This document shows, in pieces, positions 45,222 through 54,726 of a stretch of 64,000 nucleotides of DNA. The notes beneath the pieces were generated by a model. It did no database searches and was not told where the DNA came from. It was given only the letters and a program-made list of their open reading frames with translations. Position 1 is the stretch's first letter; every line of letters starts with the position of its first letter. Source of the stretch: Bacillota bacterium (lineage in GTDB: Bacteria > Bacillota > Clostridia > Christensenellales > SZUA-584); NCBI GenBank assembly GCA_023415795.1, contig JAEZJG010000007.1, positions 1 to 64,000 of the forward strand. The letters are read 5' to 3'. The position numbers and the translations under genes were made by a program.

Positions 45222-46997
45222 ATGGAAGGCAAAATAGTCAAGGTTTCCGGCCCGCTCATCGTGGCCAGCGGCATGGGTCAGTGCGAAATGTACGACGTCG
45301 TGCGCGTCAGCAGCCAAAAGCTCATCGGCGAGATCATCGAGCTTCGCGGCGACATGGCCTCCATTCAGGTATACGAAGAAACAAGCGGCCTTGGCCCCGG
45401 CGAGCCGGTTTATTCCACAGGCAGCCCGCTGTCGGTAGACTTAGCGCCCGGCCTTATCGAATCGATTTTTGACGGCATACAGCGCCCGCTGGACAAGATC
45501 TTTCAAATCGCAGGGGATCGCATCACCAGAGGCGTGTCCGTCAGCGCGCTGGACACCGAAAAGAAATGGAACTTCGTACCCACGGCCAAAACAGGCGAAC
45601 TCGTACAAACGGGTGGTTTCTTGGGCTACGTTCAGGAAACCGCACTGGTTCGGCACTTTGTCATGGTGCCGCAGGGCATCTCGGGCACGCTGGAATGGCT
45701 GGCATCCGGCGAAGCCACCATCACCGAGCCTATCGCCAAGGTTAAAACAGCAGCCGGAGAGACGAAAGACGTTGCCATGCTGCAGCGTTGGCCCGTCCGC
45801 CGCGGTCGTCCCTTTGCCGAAAAGCTGCCCCCGGCAGAGCCCATGGTCACAGGTCAGCGCATCATCGACACACTGTTCCCCATCGCCAGAGGCGGTGTGG
45901 CAGCGGTGCCCGGTCCCTTCGGCAGCGGCAAAACGGTGGTGCAGCACCAGCTCGCCAAGTGGGCAGAGGCAGACATCATCGTGTACGTGGGCTGCGGTGA
46001 GCGCGGCAACGAAATGACAGACGTGCTGATGGAGTTTCCGGAGCTGAAAGACCCGCGCAGCGGCGAACCGCTGATGAAGCGCACCGTGCTGATCGCGAAC
46101 ACGTCCGACATGCCGGTGGCCGCGCGCGAAGCTTCCATATATACAGGCATCACGATCGCGGAATACTACCGCGATATGGGCTATAATGTCGCCATCATGG
46201 CAGATTCCACCTCCCGCTGGGCGGAAGCCTTGCGCGAAATGTCCGGGCGTCTTGAGGAAATGCCGGGCGACGAAGGCTACCCGGCTTATCTGTCTTCACG
46301 TCTTGCGGGCTTCTACGAGCGCGCGGGTATGGTTAAATCTCTGGGTAACGACGGACGCACCGGTTCTGTCACCGCCATCGGCGCAGTATCTCCGCCCGGC
46401 GGCGATATCTCGGAGCCAGTCTCACAGGCCACGCTGCGCATCGTCAAGGTGTTCTGGGGCTTGTCGGCGTCGCTGGCATATAAGCGCCACTTCCCGGCCA
46501 TCGATTGGCTGCTGTCCTACTCATTGTATTTCGACCGCCTCTCCGGCTGGTATGAGGACAATATATCACCCGAATGGGGTGCCTTGCGCCAAAAAGCGAT
46601 GGAGCTGCTCCAAAAGGAATCGGAGCTGGAAGAGATCGTTCGCCTTGTCGGCGTGGACGCGCTGTCGCTTCAGGATCGCCTGACGCTAGAAACAGCCCGT
46701 TCCATCCGCGAAGATTATCTGCAGCAGGACGCTTTTCATGAGGTGGACACATACGCCCCGCCGGAAAAGCAGTTTATGATGTTGCGCATGATATTAAGAT
46801 GGGGCGAACTGGGCGAAAAGGCTCTGGCCGGCGGCGCACTGTTTTCCAAGCTGATGGATATGCCCGTGCGCGAAGCCATCGCGCGTGCCAAATATACACC
46901 CAGCGACGAAGTCGCCGAACGCTTCGCGCAGATCGACGAGCAGCTCGAAACGCAAATGAGCGCGCTTTATGAGGAAGGGGAGATGAGCATTGCTTAA
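45222..46997 (+). CDS. V-type ATPase subunit A (catalytic)
   Basis: A 591-aa catalytic head subunit. Walker A is GPFGSGKTVVQHQ near residue 230, followed by YVGCGERGNEMTDVL and the Walker B region VAIMADSTSRWAEALRE. The family's bulge domain (about 110-190) is present. AAGGAGGAG lies before the start. The last codons overlap the start of subunit B. Confidence 0.97.
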   Translation: MEGKIVKVSGPLIVASGMGQCEMYDVVRVSSQKLIGEIIELRGDMASIQVYEETSGLGPGEPVYSTGSPLSVDLAPGLIESIFDGIQRPLDKIFQIAGDRITRGVSVSALDTEKKWNFVPTAKTGELVQTGGFLGYVQETALVRHFVMVPQGISGTLEWLASGEATITEPIAKVKTAAGETKDVAMLQRWPVRRGRPFAEKLPPAEPMVTGQRIIDTLFPIARGGVAAVPGPFGSGKTVVQHQLAKWAEADIIVYVGCGERGNEMTDVLMEFPELKDPRSGEPLMKRTVLIANTSDMPVAAREASIYTGITIAEYYRDMGYNVAIMADSTSRWAEALREMSGRLEEMPGDEGYPAYLSSRLAGFYERAGMVKSLGNDGRTGSVTAIGAVSPPGGDISEPVSQATLRIVKVFWGLSASLAYKRHFPAIDWLLSYSLYFDRLSGWYEDNISPEWGALRQKAMELLQKESELEEIVRLVGVDALSLQDRLTLETARSIREDYLQQDAFHEVDTYAPPEKQFMMLRMILRWGELGEKALAGGALFSKLMDMPVREAIARAKYTPSDEVAERFAQIDEQLETQMSALYEEGEMSIA

Positions 46998-48369
46998 GGA
47001 ATACCGCACGATCAAGGAGGTCGTCGGACCGCTGATGCTGGTGGATGGCGTCAGCGGCGTCAAATACGACGAGCTGGTTGAAATCGTTCAGGAGAACGGC
47101 GAAAACCGACGCGGCAAGGTGCTGGAGATCAACGGCGACAAGGCGCTGGTGCAGCTTTTTGAAAGCTCGCAGGGCCTCAAAATCGCAACCTCCAAGGCGC
47201 GTTTCTTAGGCCGCAGCATCGAGCTCTCCGTGTCATACGACATGCTGGGGCGCGTGTTCGACGGTCTGGGCGAGCCTATTGACGGCGGTCCCGCCATCAT
47301 CCCCGAAAAACGTCTGGACATCAACGGCGCACCCATCAACCCCGCCGCGCGCGACTACCCGTCCGAGTTCATCCAGACGGGCATCTCCGCGATCGACGGA
47401 CTGAACACACTGGTGCGCGGCCAAAAGCTGCCGGTGTTCTCCGGCTCCGGTCTGCCGCACGCGCAGCTCGCGGCGCAGATCGCACGCCAGGCCAAGGTGC
47501 TGGGCGGCGAGGCCAACTTCGCGGTGGTGTTCGCGGCAGTGGGCATCACGTTCGAGGAAGCCGATTTCTTCATCAGCGATTTTAAAAAGACAGGCGCGAT
47601 CGACCGCACCGTGCTGTTCATCAACCTCGCGGACGACCCCGCCATCGAGCGTATCGCCACACCACGTATGGCGCTCACCGCGGCGGAATACCTCGCCTAC
47701 GAGAAGGGTTTGCACGTGCTCGTCATCATCACGGATATCACCAACTACGCCGAGGCGCTGCGCGAGGTGTCTGCAGCGCGTAAGGAAGTACCGGGCCGCC
47801 GCGGCTATCCGGGTTACCTCTATACCGACCTTGCAACGATGTATGAACGCGCGGGCCGTATCAAGGGTCGCGAAGGCTCCGTCACGCAGATACCGATACT
47901 CTCGATGCCGGAGGACGACAAGACCCACCCGATCCCCGATCTCACCGGCTACATCACCGAGGGGCAGATCATACTCTCGCGTGAGCTGCTGCGCAAGGGC
48001 TTAACGCCGCCCATCGACGTGCTGCCCTCTCTGTCCCGTCTGAAAGACAAGGGCATCGGCGCAGGCAAAACGCGCGAGGATCACGCCAACACGATGAACC
48101 AGCTGTTCGCGGCATACGCCCGCGGCAAGGATGCCAAGGAACTGTCCGTGATTCTCGGCGAAGCGGCGCTGTCCGATGTGGATAAGCTGTACGCCAAGTT
48201 TGCAGACGCGTTTGAGAAGCAATATGTCTCTCAGGGCTACGAGACCAACCGTACCATCGAGGAAACACTGAACCTTGGCTGGAAGCTGCTGAAGATCCTG
48301 CCCAAGTCAGAGCTCAAGCGTATTAAAGACGCCTTTATCGAAAAATATCTCCCGGCTGACGAGGAATAG
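46990..48369 (+). CDS. V-type ATPase subunit B (non-catalytic)
   Basis: A 459-aa head subunit. It opens YRTIKEVVGPLMLVDGV and has FIQTGISAIDGLNTLVRGQKLPVFSGSGLPH, where the P-loop is replaced by SGSGLPH, as is normal for B. Translation starts at a TTG with GGGGAG in front, overlapping the end of subunit A by 8 nt, so the two are coupled. Confidence 0.96.
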   Translation: MLKEYRTIKEVVGPLMLVDGVSGVKYDELVEIVQENGENRRGKVLEINGDKALVQLFESSQGLKIATSKARFLGRSIELSVSYDMLGRVFDGLGEPIDGGPAIIPEKRLDINGAPINPAARDYPSEFIQTGISAIDGLNTLVRGQKLPVFSGSGLPHAQLAAQIARQAKVLGGEANFAVVFAAVGITFEEADFFISDFKKTGAIDRTVLFINLADDPAIERIATPRMALTAAEYLAYEKGLHVLVIITDITNYAEALREVSAARKEVPGRRGYPGYLYTDLATMYERAGRIKGREGSVTQIPILSMPEDDKTHPIPDLTGYITEGQIILSRELLRKGLTPPIDVLPSLSRLKDKGIGAGKTREDHANTMNQLFAAYARGKDAKELSVILGEAALSDVDKLYAKFADAFEKQYVSQGYETNRTIEETLNLGWKLLKILPKSELKRIKDAFIEKYLPADEE

Positions 48370-48372
48370 ACA

Positions 48373-49017
48373 ATGGCGATACTTCGGGTTAACCCCACGC
48401 GCATGGAGCTCACCCGCCTGAAAAAAAGGCTGGTGACGGCATCGCGGGGGCACAAGCTGCTCAAGGATAAGCGCGACGAGATGGTGCGCCAGTTCATGCT
48501 GCTCATCCGCCGCAACCGCGAGCTGCGGCTCACGGTAGAAGCCGCGCTGGGAAAAGCGCTGGCGGGCTTTGTGCTCGCACGCGTGGCGATGTCCCATGAA
48601 GCCATGGACGAGGCCCTGCTGTTTCCTGTACGCGAGGTCGAGCTTTCCGTCTCCCGTGCCAACATCATGAGTGTCGATGTCCCCAAAATTGGCTATCAGG
48701 AAAAGAAGCGTGAGCAAGCATTCTTCCCGTACGGTATGCTGATGACCTCCTCCGAGCTGGACAGCGCCGTTTCCAGCCTTGCCAGCGTTCTGCCCCAGAT
48801 GGTAGAATTAGCGGAGCTGGAGAAAACGTGCAACATGCTGGCGGACGAGATCGAAAAGACGCGCCGCCGCGTCAACGCGCTGGAATACGTGATGATCCCG
48901 CAGCTGCAGGAAACCATCAAATACATCCGCATGAAGCTGGATGAAAACGAGCGCGGCAGCCTGATCCGGCTGATGAAAACCAAAGACATGATCGCCCAGC
49001 GGCAGGTGGTGGAATAA
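48373..49017 (+). CDS. V-type ATPase subunit D (central rotor shaft)
   Basis: A 214-aa protein of two long antiparallel helices. It starts ILRVNPTRMELTRLKKRLVTASRGHKLLKDKRDEM, almost a family consensus, and ends with RRRVNALEYVMIPQLQETIKYI. It follows B by 3 nt and closes the ATPase genes proper. Confidence 0.95.
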   Translation: MAILRVNPTRMELTRLKKRLVTASRGHKLLKDKRDEMVRQFMLLIRRNRELRLTVEAALGKALAGFVLARVAMSHEAMDEALLFPVREVELSVSRANIMSVDVPKIGYQEKKREQAFFPYGMLMTSSELDSAVSSLASVLPQMVELAELEKTCNMLADEIEKTRRRVNALEYVMIPQLQETIKYIRMKLDENERGSLIRLMKTKDMIAQRQVVE

Positions 49018-49045
49018 AATTTGCCGCAAGGGCGCAAGGGGTATA

Positions 49046-49561
49046 ATGCGCAAAACCAAACTCATATTGTTGTTATTCACGGCAGCGCTGTTGCTGTCAG
49101 CCTGTGCGCCGTCCGGCTCTGACGAAGCGCTCCAAGATCAAGTGGAATCGCTCTCCGGCAAGGTGGAGCAGCTGCAGGATAAAATTGCTGATCTGGAGCA
49201 CGAAAACCAGCTGCTTCAAAGCGATTCTGTGGCCAGCGCTGCCGACGATCTTTCCTACCTGCTGGATACCATCACCCAGTCGGGGCAAACCGTGACCTCT
49301 TTTCCCGCGCTGATAACTGCCATCAGCCGTGCAGACGACGATGCTTTCACGCTGACGATTTTGCGTCAGGATAAGCCTGATGCCGCGCCCGAGCAGATAC
49401 AGGCGGATCGGTTCACCTACACCTGTTACGACGGCTATCTGCTGCCCGAGCTGGATGAAAGCTTTAGCGACTATCTCGCCGGTTTCGAGGGCGGTGCGCC
49501 ATTCACGATCTACCTTTTAGGGGACAGCGCCCTCTACCTCAGCGAGCTTACAGACTCCTGA
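49046..49561 (+). CDS. Small lipoprotein with coiled coil
   Basis: A 171-aa exported lipoprotein with lipobox LSAC (acylated Cys at residue 20). A heptad region at about 30-60 (DQVESLSGKVEQLQDKIADLEHENQLL) predicts a coiled coil, followed by an acidic C-terminal domain of unknown type. It is 28 nt from subunit D and is probably co-transcribed with the ATPase, though no functional link is known. AAGGGG lies before the start. Confidence 0.8.
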   Translation: MRKTKLILLLFTAALLLSACAPSGSDEALQDQVESLSGKVEQLQDKIADLEHENQLLQSDSVASAADDLSYLLDTITQSGQTVTSFPALITAISRADDDAFTLTILRQDKPDAAPEQIQADRFTYTCYDGYLLPELDESFSDYLAGFEGGAPFTIYLLGDSALYLSELTDS

Positions 49562-49620
49562 GCCTTGCGCGATTTCGCGGTGCCTCCATCTAATTCCCGC
49601 AAAACCCATCAAAAATTAAA

Positions 49621-49656
49621 AGGCTGATGCGCCACTCATGAAGCGCATCAGCCTTT
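49621..49656 (+). terminator. Terminator of the V-ATPase operon
   Basis: AGGCTGATGCGC (49621-49632) pairs perfectly with GCGCATCAGCCT (49643-49654) around 10 nt, then TTCTAAATT. The minus side also has TTTTAATTTTT, so it can work both ways. Confidence 0.8.
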
Positions 49657-49679
49657 CTAAATTATTTATCTTTTGTTCG

Positions 49680-49774
49680 CTGACAGACACGGTCGGGATA
49701 GACGATCAACCACCCCGCAAAGCGGCACCTGCCGGGCACCCGATGTACGGGAGCTGCCGCTCAAGGCGAGTCAG
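49680..49774. ncRNA. Structured intergenic segment, possible small RNA
   Basis: Outer CTGAC (49680-49684) pairs with GTCAG (49770-49774). Inside, GCGGCA (49722-49727) pairs with TGCCGC (49755-49760) and CCCG (49739-49742) with CGGG (49748-49751). The segment lies alone between two convergent terminators that share GGCTGATG arms. It is GC-rich and non-coding. I cannot match it to a known RNA, find a clear promoter or decide the strand. Confidence 0.3.
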
Positions 49775-49796
49775 ACAGCTATAGCCTGTTCCAAAC

Positions 49797-49832
49797 AAAA
49801 AAGGCTGATGCACTCAATTTAGCACATCAGCC
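49797..49832 (-). terminator. Terminator of the beta-propeller-like gene
   Basis: GGCTGATG (49803-49810) pairs with CATCAGCC (49825-49832), followed on the minus strand by six T. Its arms repeat the core of the V-ATPase terminator. Confidence 0.8.
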
Positions 49833-49847
49833 ATAGTCACTCAATGC

Positions 49848-51110
49848 TTACGGCACCTGCTGATGAATCACCACGTTTGCCGCTTCTATATCGGTAATGT
49901 CATACCACACGATGTCCTTGCCGTTCACGCTGGACAAAAATGCGCGCGTGCTTTCAGCAGAAACCCTGCCTGTCGAACCATCCGCGAAGTAATACACATA
50001 CACCATGTCATTTTTGGTATAGGCTACAAACCCGTCGCCCACCCAATAGTTGAGAATATCCTCAGCGATCATCACCGGTGCGGAATACGTATCACCCGTC
50101 TTTTTGCTCAGCATCAAATCGCTCTTGTCGTCGCGCGGGCCATTCATAAATACCAGATTGTCGCCGTCAATCATCGGGTCGTACGCATAAGTGCCCGGAA
50201 GGAACTGTATGCTCTGCTGATCCCCGCCTTGCTTAATGGGAATCACGCGAATTTCAGACTCCTCCGAAACGGCAGAGGATGCCGTGTTTCGACCCTCCAC
50301 CACCCGCGTCTCATCCTTGGGCTCCACAAACACCAGCGCCTCGTCAGAGATAAATGCCGCGCTGGGGGAGAACCGTACAAAATCAGGATCCACCAGCTCC
50401 TCAATCACCACAGATTCCTGCGTGGGCAGATGGAACAGATAGAGCTTGTCCGTGCCTTTGCCGGTCTGCTGCAGCCACAGCGCATATTCACCTGCCAGCG
50501 TCACCTTGGGCTTGCCGTACGAATACTCGCGCATCACAAAAGCTGTTTTGGTCGTGCGGTCATACGCGCACACCGCGCCGCCGTCAGACGATTTGCAGTC
50601 CAGATACACGATAAACTTATCGTTGATCCTGGGCTCAAACAGGCTGGTATACTTCATCTTGATATCCGCAACCGGCTCTGTCGCCTTGGTATCCAGATTG
50701 TATATTGCAATGGTGTTCAGCTCAGGAGACATCTCCGTCGCCGTACCGGTAGAGAACACCACCTCGCGGCCAAACACATACGGATCGTTGATGGACTGGT
50801 TGGGTATCGCCAGCTCCTCAGCGCCTTCCGACATATCCTCTTTGGCAATGGGCGTGGGTTTGGGCGTGGGTGCCGCCGACGCTGAAGGCGTGGGGGTGGA
50901 TGCCGCGTTTCCGCCGCCAAACAACGGTATAATGACGAATATCACCAGCGCCGCCAATCCGGCCACTGCCAGCACCAGCCCGCCAATCTTTAGTATCGGT
51001 CCAAGTCTAGATGCACCATACGATGAGCTTCTCTGTCCGCGCCCCTTACGCAGGCGCATGCTCTTGCGTCGCCGCCGTTTTCTCATTCTATCTCCGATAA
51101 AGTTAAACAA
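49848..51110 (-). CDS. Membrane-anchored TolB/beta-propeller-like protein
   Basis: A 420-aa protein with a strongly basic cytoplasmic start (RKRRRRKS), one membrane segment (about 43-65), a Thr/Pro/Ala linker (70-90) and a large outside domain. That domain repeats strand patterns such as YDRTTKTAFVMREYSYGKPKVTLAGEYALWL, suggesting a six-bladed TolB-like propeller. Two starts are possible: a TTG at 51110 behind GGGAGGT, or an ATG at 51086 behind CGGAG. I keep the longer one. Role unknown; it could be a scaffold or sensor. Confidence 0.72.
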   Translation of the reverse strand: MFNFIGDRMRKRRRRKSMRLRKGRGQRSSSYGASRLGPILKIGGLVLAVAGLAALVIFVIIPLFGGGNAASTPTPSASAAPTPKPTPIAKEDMSEGAEELAIPNQSINDPYVFGREVVFSTGTATEMSPELNTIAIYNLDTKATEPVADIKMKYTSLFEPRINDKFIVYLDCKSSDGGAVCAYDRTTKTAFVMREYSYGKPKVTLAGEYALWLQQTGKGTDKLYLFHLPTQESVVIEELVDPDFVRFSPSAAFISDEALVFVEPKDETRVVEGRNTASSAVSEESEIRVIPIKQGGDQQSIQFLPGTYAYDPMIDGDNLVFMNGPRDDKSDLMLSKKTGDTYSAPVMIAEDILNYWVGDGFVAYTKNDMVYVYYFADGSTGRVSAESTRAFLSSVNGKDIVWYDITDIEAANVVIHQQVP

Positions 51111-51211
51111 CCTTGCACCTCCCGATTCGGTATGGCGTTATATCATCGTTATTTTTTATTTTCATTATAACAAATTGAGTGCGTTTTTCAACCGTAGCCG
51201 CCAAAACGCTG

Positions 51212-52159
51212 TTAAATTGGCTCCTCGTCCTCCCACGCATACTGTTTATTCAGAAACACGCGTACCGCTTCGTTAAACCGATCCGGCTTTTCTTCATGCA
51301 CAAAGTGCCCGCAGTTGCGTAAGCGCACATGCTCTGCGCCGGGGATAATCAGCACAAAATCGCGTATCATGTCCTCGCCGTGCAGCTTGTCCTCCAAGCC
51401 GGAAACCACCAGCGTGCGATGCCGCACCCCCTTGAGCAGTGACCGCGCATACGTGTCGTCAAAGTGCGTCATCATCATCACCAGCGTTTCGCGCACGTCG
51501 CGGCTGCGAAACGGACGGTAATACCCCTCCACCACCTCAGGCCTCAGCTGCGTCGCGTCAAAGAAATAGTCGCCCAGCAGCCGGCGCACCGTAGCTTCGC
51601 TCAAATACGTCATAAAAATCTTGCGCCCCAGCCAGCTGGTCAATACCCGCAGCGCAAACGGATAGTTCTCGTTCGGACCGCCGGGGGAGACCAGCACCAA
51701 ACGGTTCACCCGCTGCGGATGCGCGTACGCAAAGCAGATTGCACTGAGCGCCCCGGTGGAAAACGCCACGACATGCGCCGTTTTGATACGCAGCGCTTTC
51801 ATAAAGGCTTCCAGCACCAGCGCCTGCTCCTCCACCGTAAAGTAGATGTTGGGATGCCCGCTATAGCCGCAGCCCGCAAGATCCAGCGCAACCACACGAT
51901 AGCCGCAGCTGACGAAGTAGTCTATGCTGTGCCGCCAGGTGTACAGCGACTGCCCGATGCCATGCACCAGCAATATCGTTTCGCCCTTGCCCTGCGACAC
52001 ATAGCGTATCGTCGTGTCAAAGCGCAGACTTTCCTTGCCCAGCTCCGTCTCGTTGACGATATCAAAGCTGATATCCACCGACGAGCCGGTGTATTCGTCG
52101 TATTGGGGAGTGCGAACCCGCCCCTTGTAGTTGTAGTTTTTGACCGCCAAGACATACAC
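51212..52159 (-). CDS. Alpha/beta hydrolase
   Basis: A 315-aa alpha/beta hydrolase-fold enzyme. The oxyanion region is LLVHGIGQSLYTWRH near residue 65. The nucleophile elbow reads VAFSTGALS, with Ala in place of the usual first Gly of GxSxG. The catalytic His is likely in NCGHFVHEEKPD near residue 290, with an acid in VSGLEDKLHG. No signal peptide. Substrate unknown. Confidence 0.85.
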   Translation of the reverse strand: MYVLAVKNYNYKGRVRTPQYDEYTGSSVDISFDIVNETELGKESLRFDTTIRYVSQGKGETILLVHGIGQSLYTWRHSIDYFVSCGYRVVALDLAGCGYSGHPNIYFTVEEQALVLEAFMKALRIKTAHVVAFSTGALSAICFAYAHPQRVNRLVLVSPGGPNENYPFALRVLTSWLGRKIFMTYLSEATVRRLLGDYFFDATQLRPEVVEGYYRPFRSRDVRETLVMMMTHFDDTYARSLLKGVRHRTLVVSGLEDKLHGEDMIRDFVLIIPGAEHVRLRNCGHFVHEEKPDRFNEAVRVFLNKQYAWEDEEPI

Positions 52160-52289
52160 CCCCTGTCGGATGCGCCGCCTTTGTGCGCATTGCGGGTATC
52201 AGATATCGTTTTTCGATGTACGCTCAATATACTACGATCACATACAATATTCAAGCCTGTTGGTTCATTTTAGTGAAATAATTGTAACA

Positions 52290-53705
52290 TTATGGTAATA
52301 TTATGGATTGCCCCAGCGCCAGTGCGCTCTTCTTAAGCGTCTGCGGGTTGTTGCGCGACGGCGTTACCACGCACTCCCTGTGCAGCGCTTTGAGAATCTT
52401 CCCCACAGCGGGCGATGGCGGTATGCCCAGCCACTCGGATATCTCCCGTCCCGTCACGCACAGCTCGCCCACCGTCCACGGCACACCCTCATCCAGCATG
52501 CGGCAGAGCTCCCGCTGCCAGTTATCCGCCGACAGCACACACTCCACCGGCCAGCCCGAGCCGATCACATCCGCCCGGCGTATCGCGATCAGCCGCTCAA
52601 ACGTTTCGCGCCCCAGCAGCACCGCCCGACGCCGTATCGTCCCCGGCTTCGCCTTGCCCTCCAGATCCACCATGTGCCAGCGCACCAGCGGCAGCACCTC
52701 GCGCATCGTTTTGTTGTCAAAGCGCAGTGCCTTCATCTCGTCCCGCGCCAGCCCCTCGCCGATCTTCTCATGACCGTAGAACTTGCCGCCTTGTGCCAGC
52801 GCCGCCGGTTTGCCGATATCGTGCAGCAGCGCCGCCAGACGCAGTTCCCGCTCAGGCGGTGCCGCCGCGCACGCGTGCAGGCAATGCCGCAGCACGTCAT
52901 ATTTGTGGTATCTCTCCGACTGCTCTACACCGTCGCCCGCGCACAGACGGGGGAGGACGTATGGCAGCGCGCCGATCTCCAGCAGAATCTCCAGCCCGCG
53001 CAGCGGCGCATCCGCCGCGTTCAGCCCCGGATATTTGATATCCGCCAGCAGTATCTTCATCAGTTCGTCGCGCTTGCGCTCCGGCGATATATCCGCCAGC
53101 ACCTGCGCCCGGCGTTTTGCGCAGTCCAGCAGCTCCGGCGCGACACTGAACCCCAGCTCCGCCGCAAACCGTGCCATGCGCATAATCCGCAGACCATCGT
53201 CGCGGATCGTCACATCCGGGTCGTCCGCCGCTGCCCGCAGCACCTTGCTGTGCACATCGCTCAGCCCGTGCCCCGTCGGGTCAATCAGCTCCATCGTGCG
53301 CAGCTTCAGGTACAGCGCCCCGGCGGTGAAGTCCCGTCTCGACGCGTCCTCTCTAATATCTTGCGTAAACTCCACGCGGTAGGGGCGGTGTGCGCCGCCC
53401 GGCGGATAGTAGTCCCGCCGAAAAGACGTATGCTCAAAGCTGTGTCTTTCGCCGTCCATCTTCACGCGTATTTCGATGGTGCCCAGCTCCAGCGCTTTCT
53501 CCGTTACCGAGTGCCCCGCCTCGCGTGCCAATGCCGCCGCCGTCACGGGGTCGGCAGTCGAGCAGATATCAAAATCGCCCCCGGGCAGCCCGAGGACGAG
53601 GTTTCGCACGTATCCGCCCACCAAAAACAGCTCATAGCCGTGGGCGGCAAACAATTCAGTCAGCACCGCAAAGCTGCGGGGCAGTTTCACGTCTGTCAGC
53701 ATCAT
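52290..53705 (-). CDS. CCA tRNA nucleotidyltransferase / poly(A) polymerase family
   Basis: A 471-aa class II nucleotidyltransferase. LFLVGGYVRNLVLG near residue 30 and GDFDICSTADP (catalytic DxD) define the head. An RNA-binding HD region follows, with LAALLHDIGKP near residue 290. This HD addition is common in the Firmicutes enzyme that adds or repairs the CCA end of tRNA. The start overlaps the dapF stop (ATGA), which places both in one operon. Confidence 0.9.
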   Translation of the reverse strand: MMLTDVKLPRSFAVLTELFAAHGYELFLVGGYVRNLVLGLPGGDFDICSTADPVTAAALAREAGHSVTEKALELGTIEIRVKMDGERHSFEHTSFRRDYYPPGGAHRPYRVEFTQDIREDASRRDFTAGALYLKLRTMELIDPTGHGLSDVHSKVLRAAADDPDVTIRDDGLRIMRMARFAAELGFSVAPELLDCAKRRAQVLADISPERKRDELMKILLADIKYPGLNAADAPLRGLEILLEIGALPYVLPRLCAGDGVEQSERYHKYDVLRHCLHACAAAPPERELRLAALLHDIGKPAALAQGGKFYGHEKIGEGLARDEMKALRFDNKTMREVLPLVRWHMVDLEGKAKPGTIRRRAVLLGRETFERLIAIRRADVIGSGWPVECVLSADNWQRELCRMLDEGVPWTVGELCVTGREISEWLGIPPSPAVGKILKALHRECVVTPSRNNPQTLKKSALALGQSIILP

Positions 53706-54523
53706 TCCCTCAGCGTGGCGGTATAAACCTCTTCCGCCGGTCCCGTCATCAGCACGCGCCCGTCCTCGGTATATTCGATGATGAGCCGTCCCACCGACAG
53801 GTGCACGTTTACCCTGCGCCCCGTCAGCCCTTTCTTATACGTTTCCACAGCGCTGGCGCACGAGCCCGTACCGCACGCGAGCGTCAGCCCCGCGCCGCGT
53901 TCCCATGTCAGCACCCGTATGTTTTCCCTGTCCAGCACCTGTACAAAGTTGACGTTGCTTTTGCGCGGGAATATGCTGTGTCGTTCGATGGCGGGGCCCA
54001 GAGTGCCCGCGTCCACCTTTTCGATATCCTCCACCAGCACCATGGTATGCGGCACGCCCATCAGCATCGACGACACGCAGACCTTGCTGCCCGCCGCGTC
54101 GATCTCTTCCTCGGCAATGCCCTCGCCCTGCATCGGTATGCTCGCGCGGTCAAAAGACGGGCAGCCCATGTCCACGCACACGTCCGCCACCTTGCCTTCT
54201 TCCACAATCAGCTTAGGGCGTATGATGCCCGCTATCGTCTCCACGGTCATGTCTTCCTTGTTCACGATGCCGCGTTCATACACGTATTTGGCAAAGCAGC
54301 GTATGCCGTTGCCGCACATTTCCGCTTCGCTGCCGTCCGCGTTGACAATCCGCATTTTCACGTCCGCTATCGTCGATGGCAGCACCACCATAATGCCGTC
54401 GCCGCCCACGCTCAGCCGTCTTGTGCACACCTTTTCCGCCACTGCGTTCCAGTCTCGGTTCGTGCCGTCGTCCTCGAACACCAGAAAGTCGTTTCCCAGC
54501 CCGTGCATTTTCGTGAATTCCAT
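53702..54523 (-). CDS. dapF: Diaminopimelate epimerase
   Basis: Converts LL- to meso-diaminopimelate for lysine and peptidoglycan synthesis. The 273-aa protein opens MEFTKMHGLGNDFLVFED. The two catalytic cysteines are in GNGIRCFAKY (first half) and LACGTGSCASA (second half), the pattern of the twin-domain fold. GGAGG precedes the start. A repeat element lies upstream. Confidence 0.96.
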   Translation of the reverse strand: MEFTKMHGLGNDFLVFEDDGTNRDWNAVAEKVCTRRLSVGGDGIMVVLPSTIADVKMRIVNADGSEAEMCGNGIRCFAKYVYERGIVNKEDMTVETIAGIIRPKLIVEEGKVADVCVDMGCPSFDRASIPMQGEGIAEEEIDAAGSKVCVSSMLMGVPHTMVLVEDIEKVDAGTLGPAIERHSIFPRKSNVNFVQVLDRENIRVLTWERGAGLTLACGTGSCASAVETYKKGLTGRRVNVHLSVGRLIIEYTEDGRVLMTGPAEEVYTATLRE

Positions 54524-54622
54524 ACGTTACCTCCGCGGTTCGTTGTACCGTCATTATACTCTCGCGCTCTTTTTCACGCAACCTCGCTGCTTATGAATAC
54601 TGACTTTTTGGTGACACGAAAA

Positions 54623-54710
54623 GATCTAAGACCTTGAGGGCGCTGCCCTCAAACTCCCGCTCAAGGGGCACGCCCCTTGAGAATCCTATCGGAAATGCTA
54701 ACGCATTTCC
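54623..54710. repeat. Partial mosaic palindromic repeat (A-D-C) between the DUF262 gene and dapF
   Basis: TCTAAGACC, then GAGGGC-GCT-GCCCTC, CAAGGGGCACGCCCCTTG and GGAAATGC-TAA-GCATTTCC. Module B is missing. It ends 17 nt from the stop of the AT-rich DUF262 gene. Confidence 0.82.
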
Positions 54711-54726
54711 TTTCCTATTAAAAGAT

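Noticed and set aside
45163..45472. Short frame beginning MNTAKPVINWLKDEGF before V-ATPase subunit A
   Set aside because: It reads sensibly for 17 codons but then runs out of frame through subunit A as an Arg-rich shadow. It has no good ribosome binding site.
49680..49774. SRP RNA, 6S RNA or integron attC site
   Set aside because: There is no GGAAGGAAGCAGCC-type SRP loop, no 6S-like central bubble and no attC core sites.
52308..54637. Long plus-strand open frames across cca and dapF
   Set aside because: They are antisense shadows; the minus-strand proteins have complete motifs and overlapping operon junctions.
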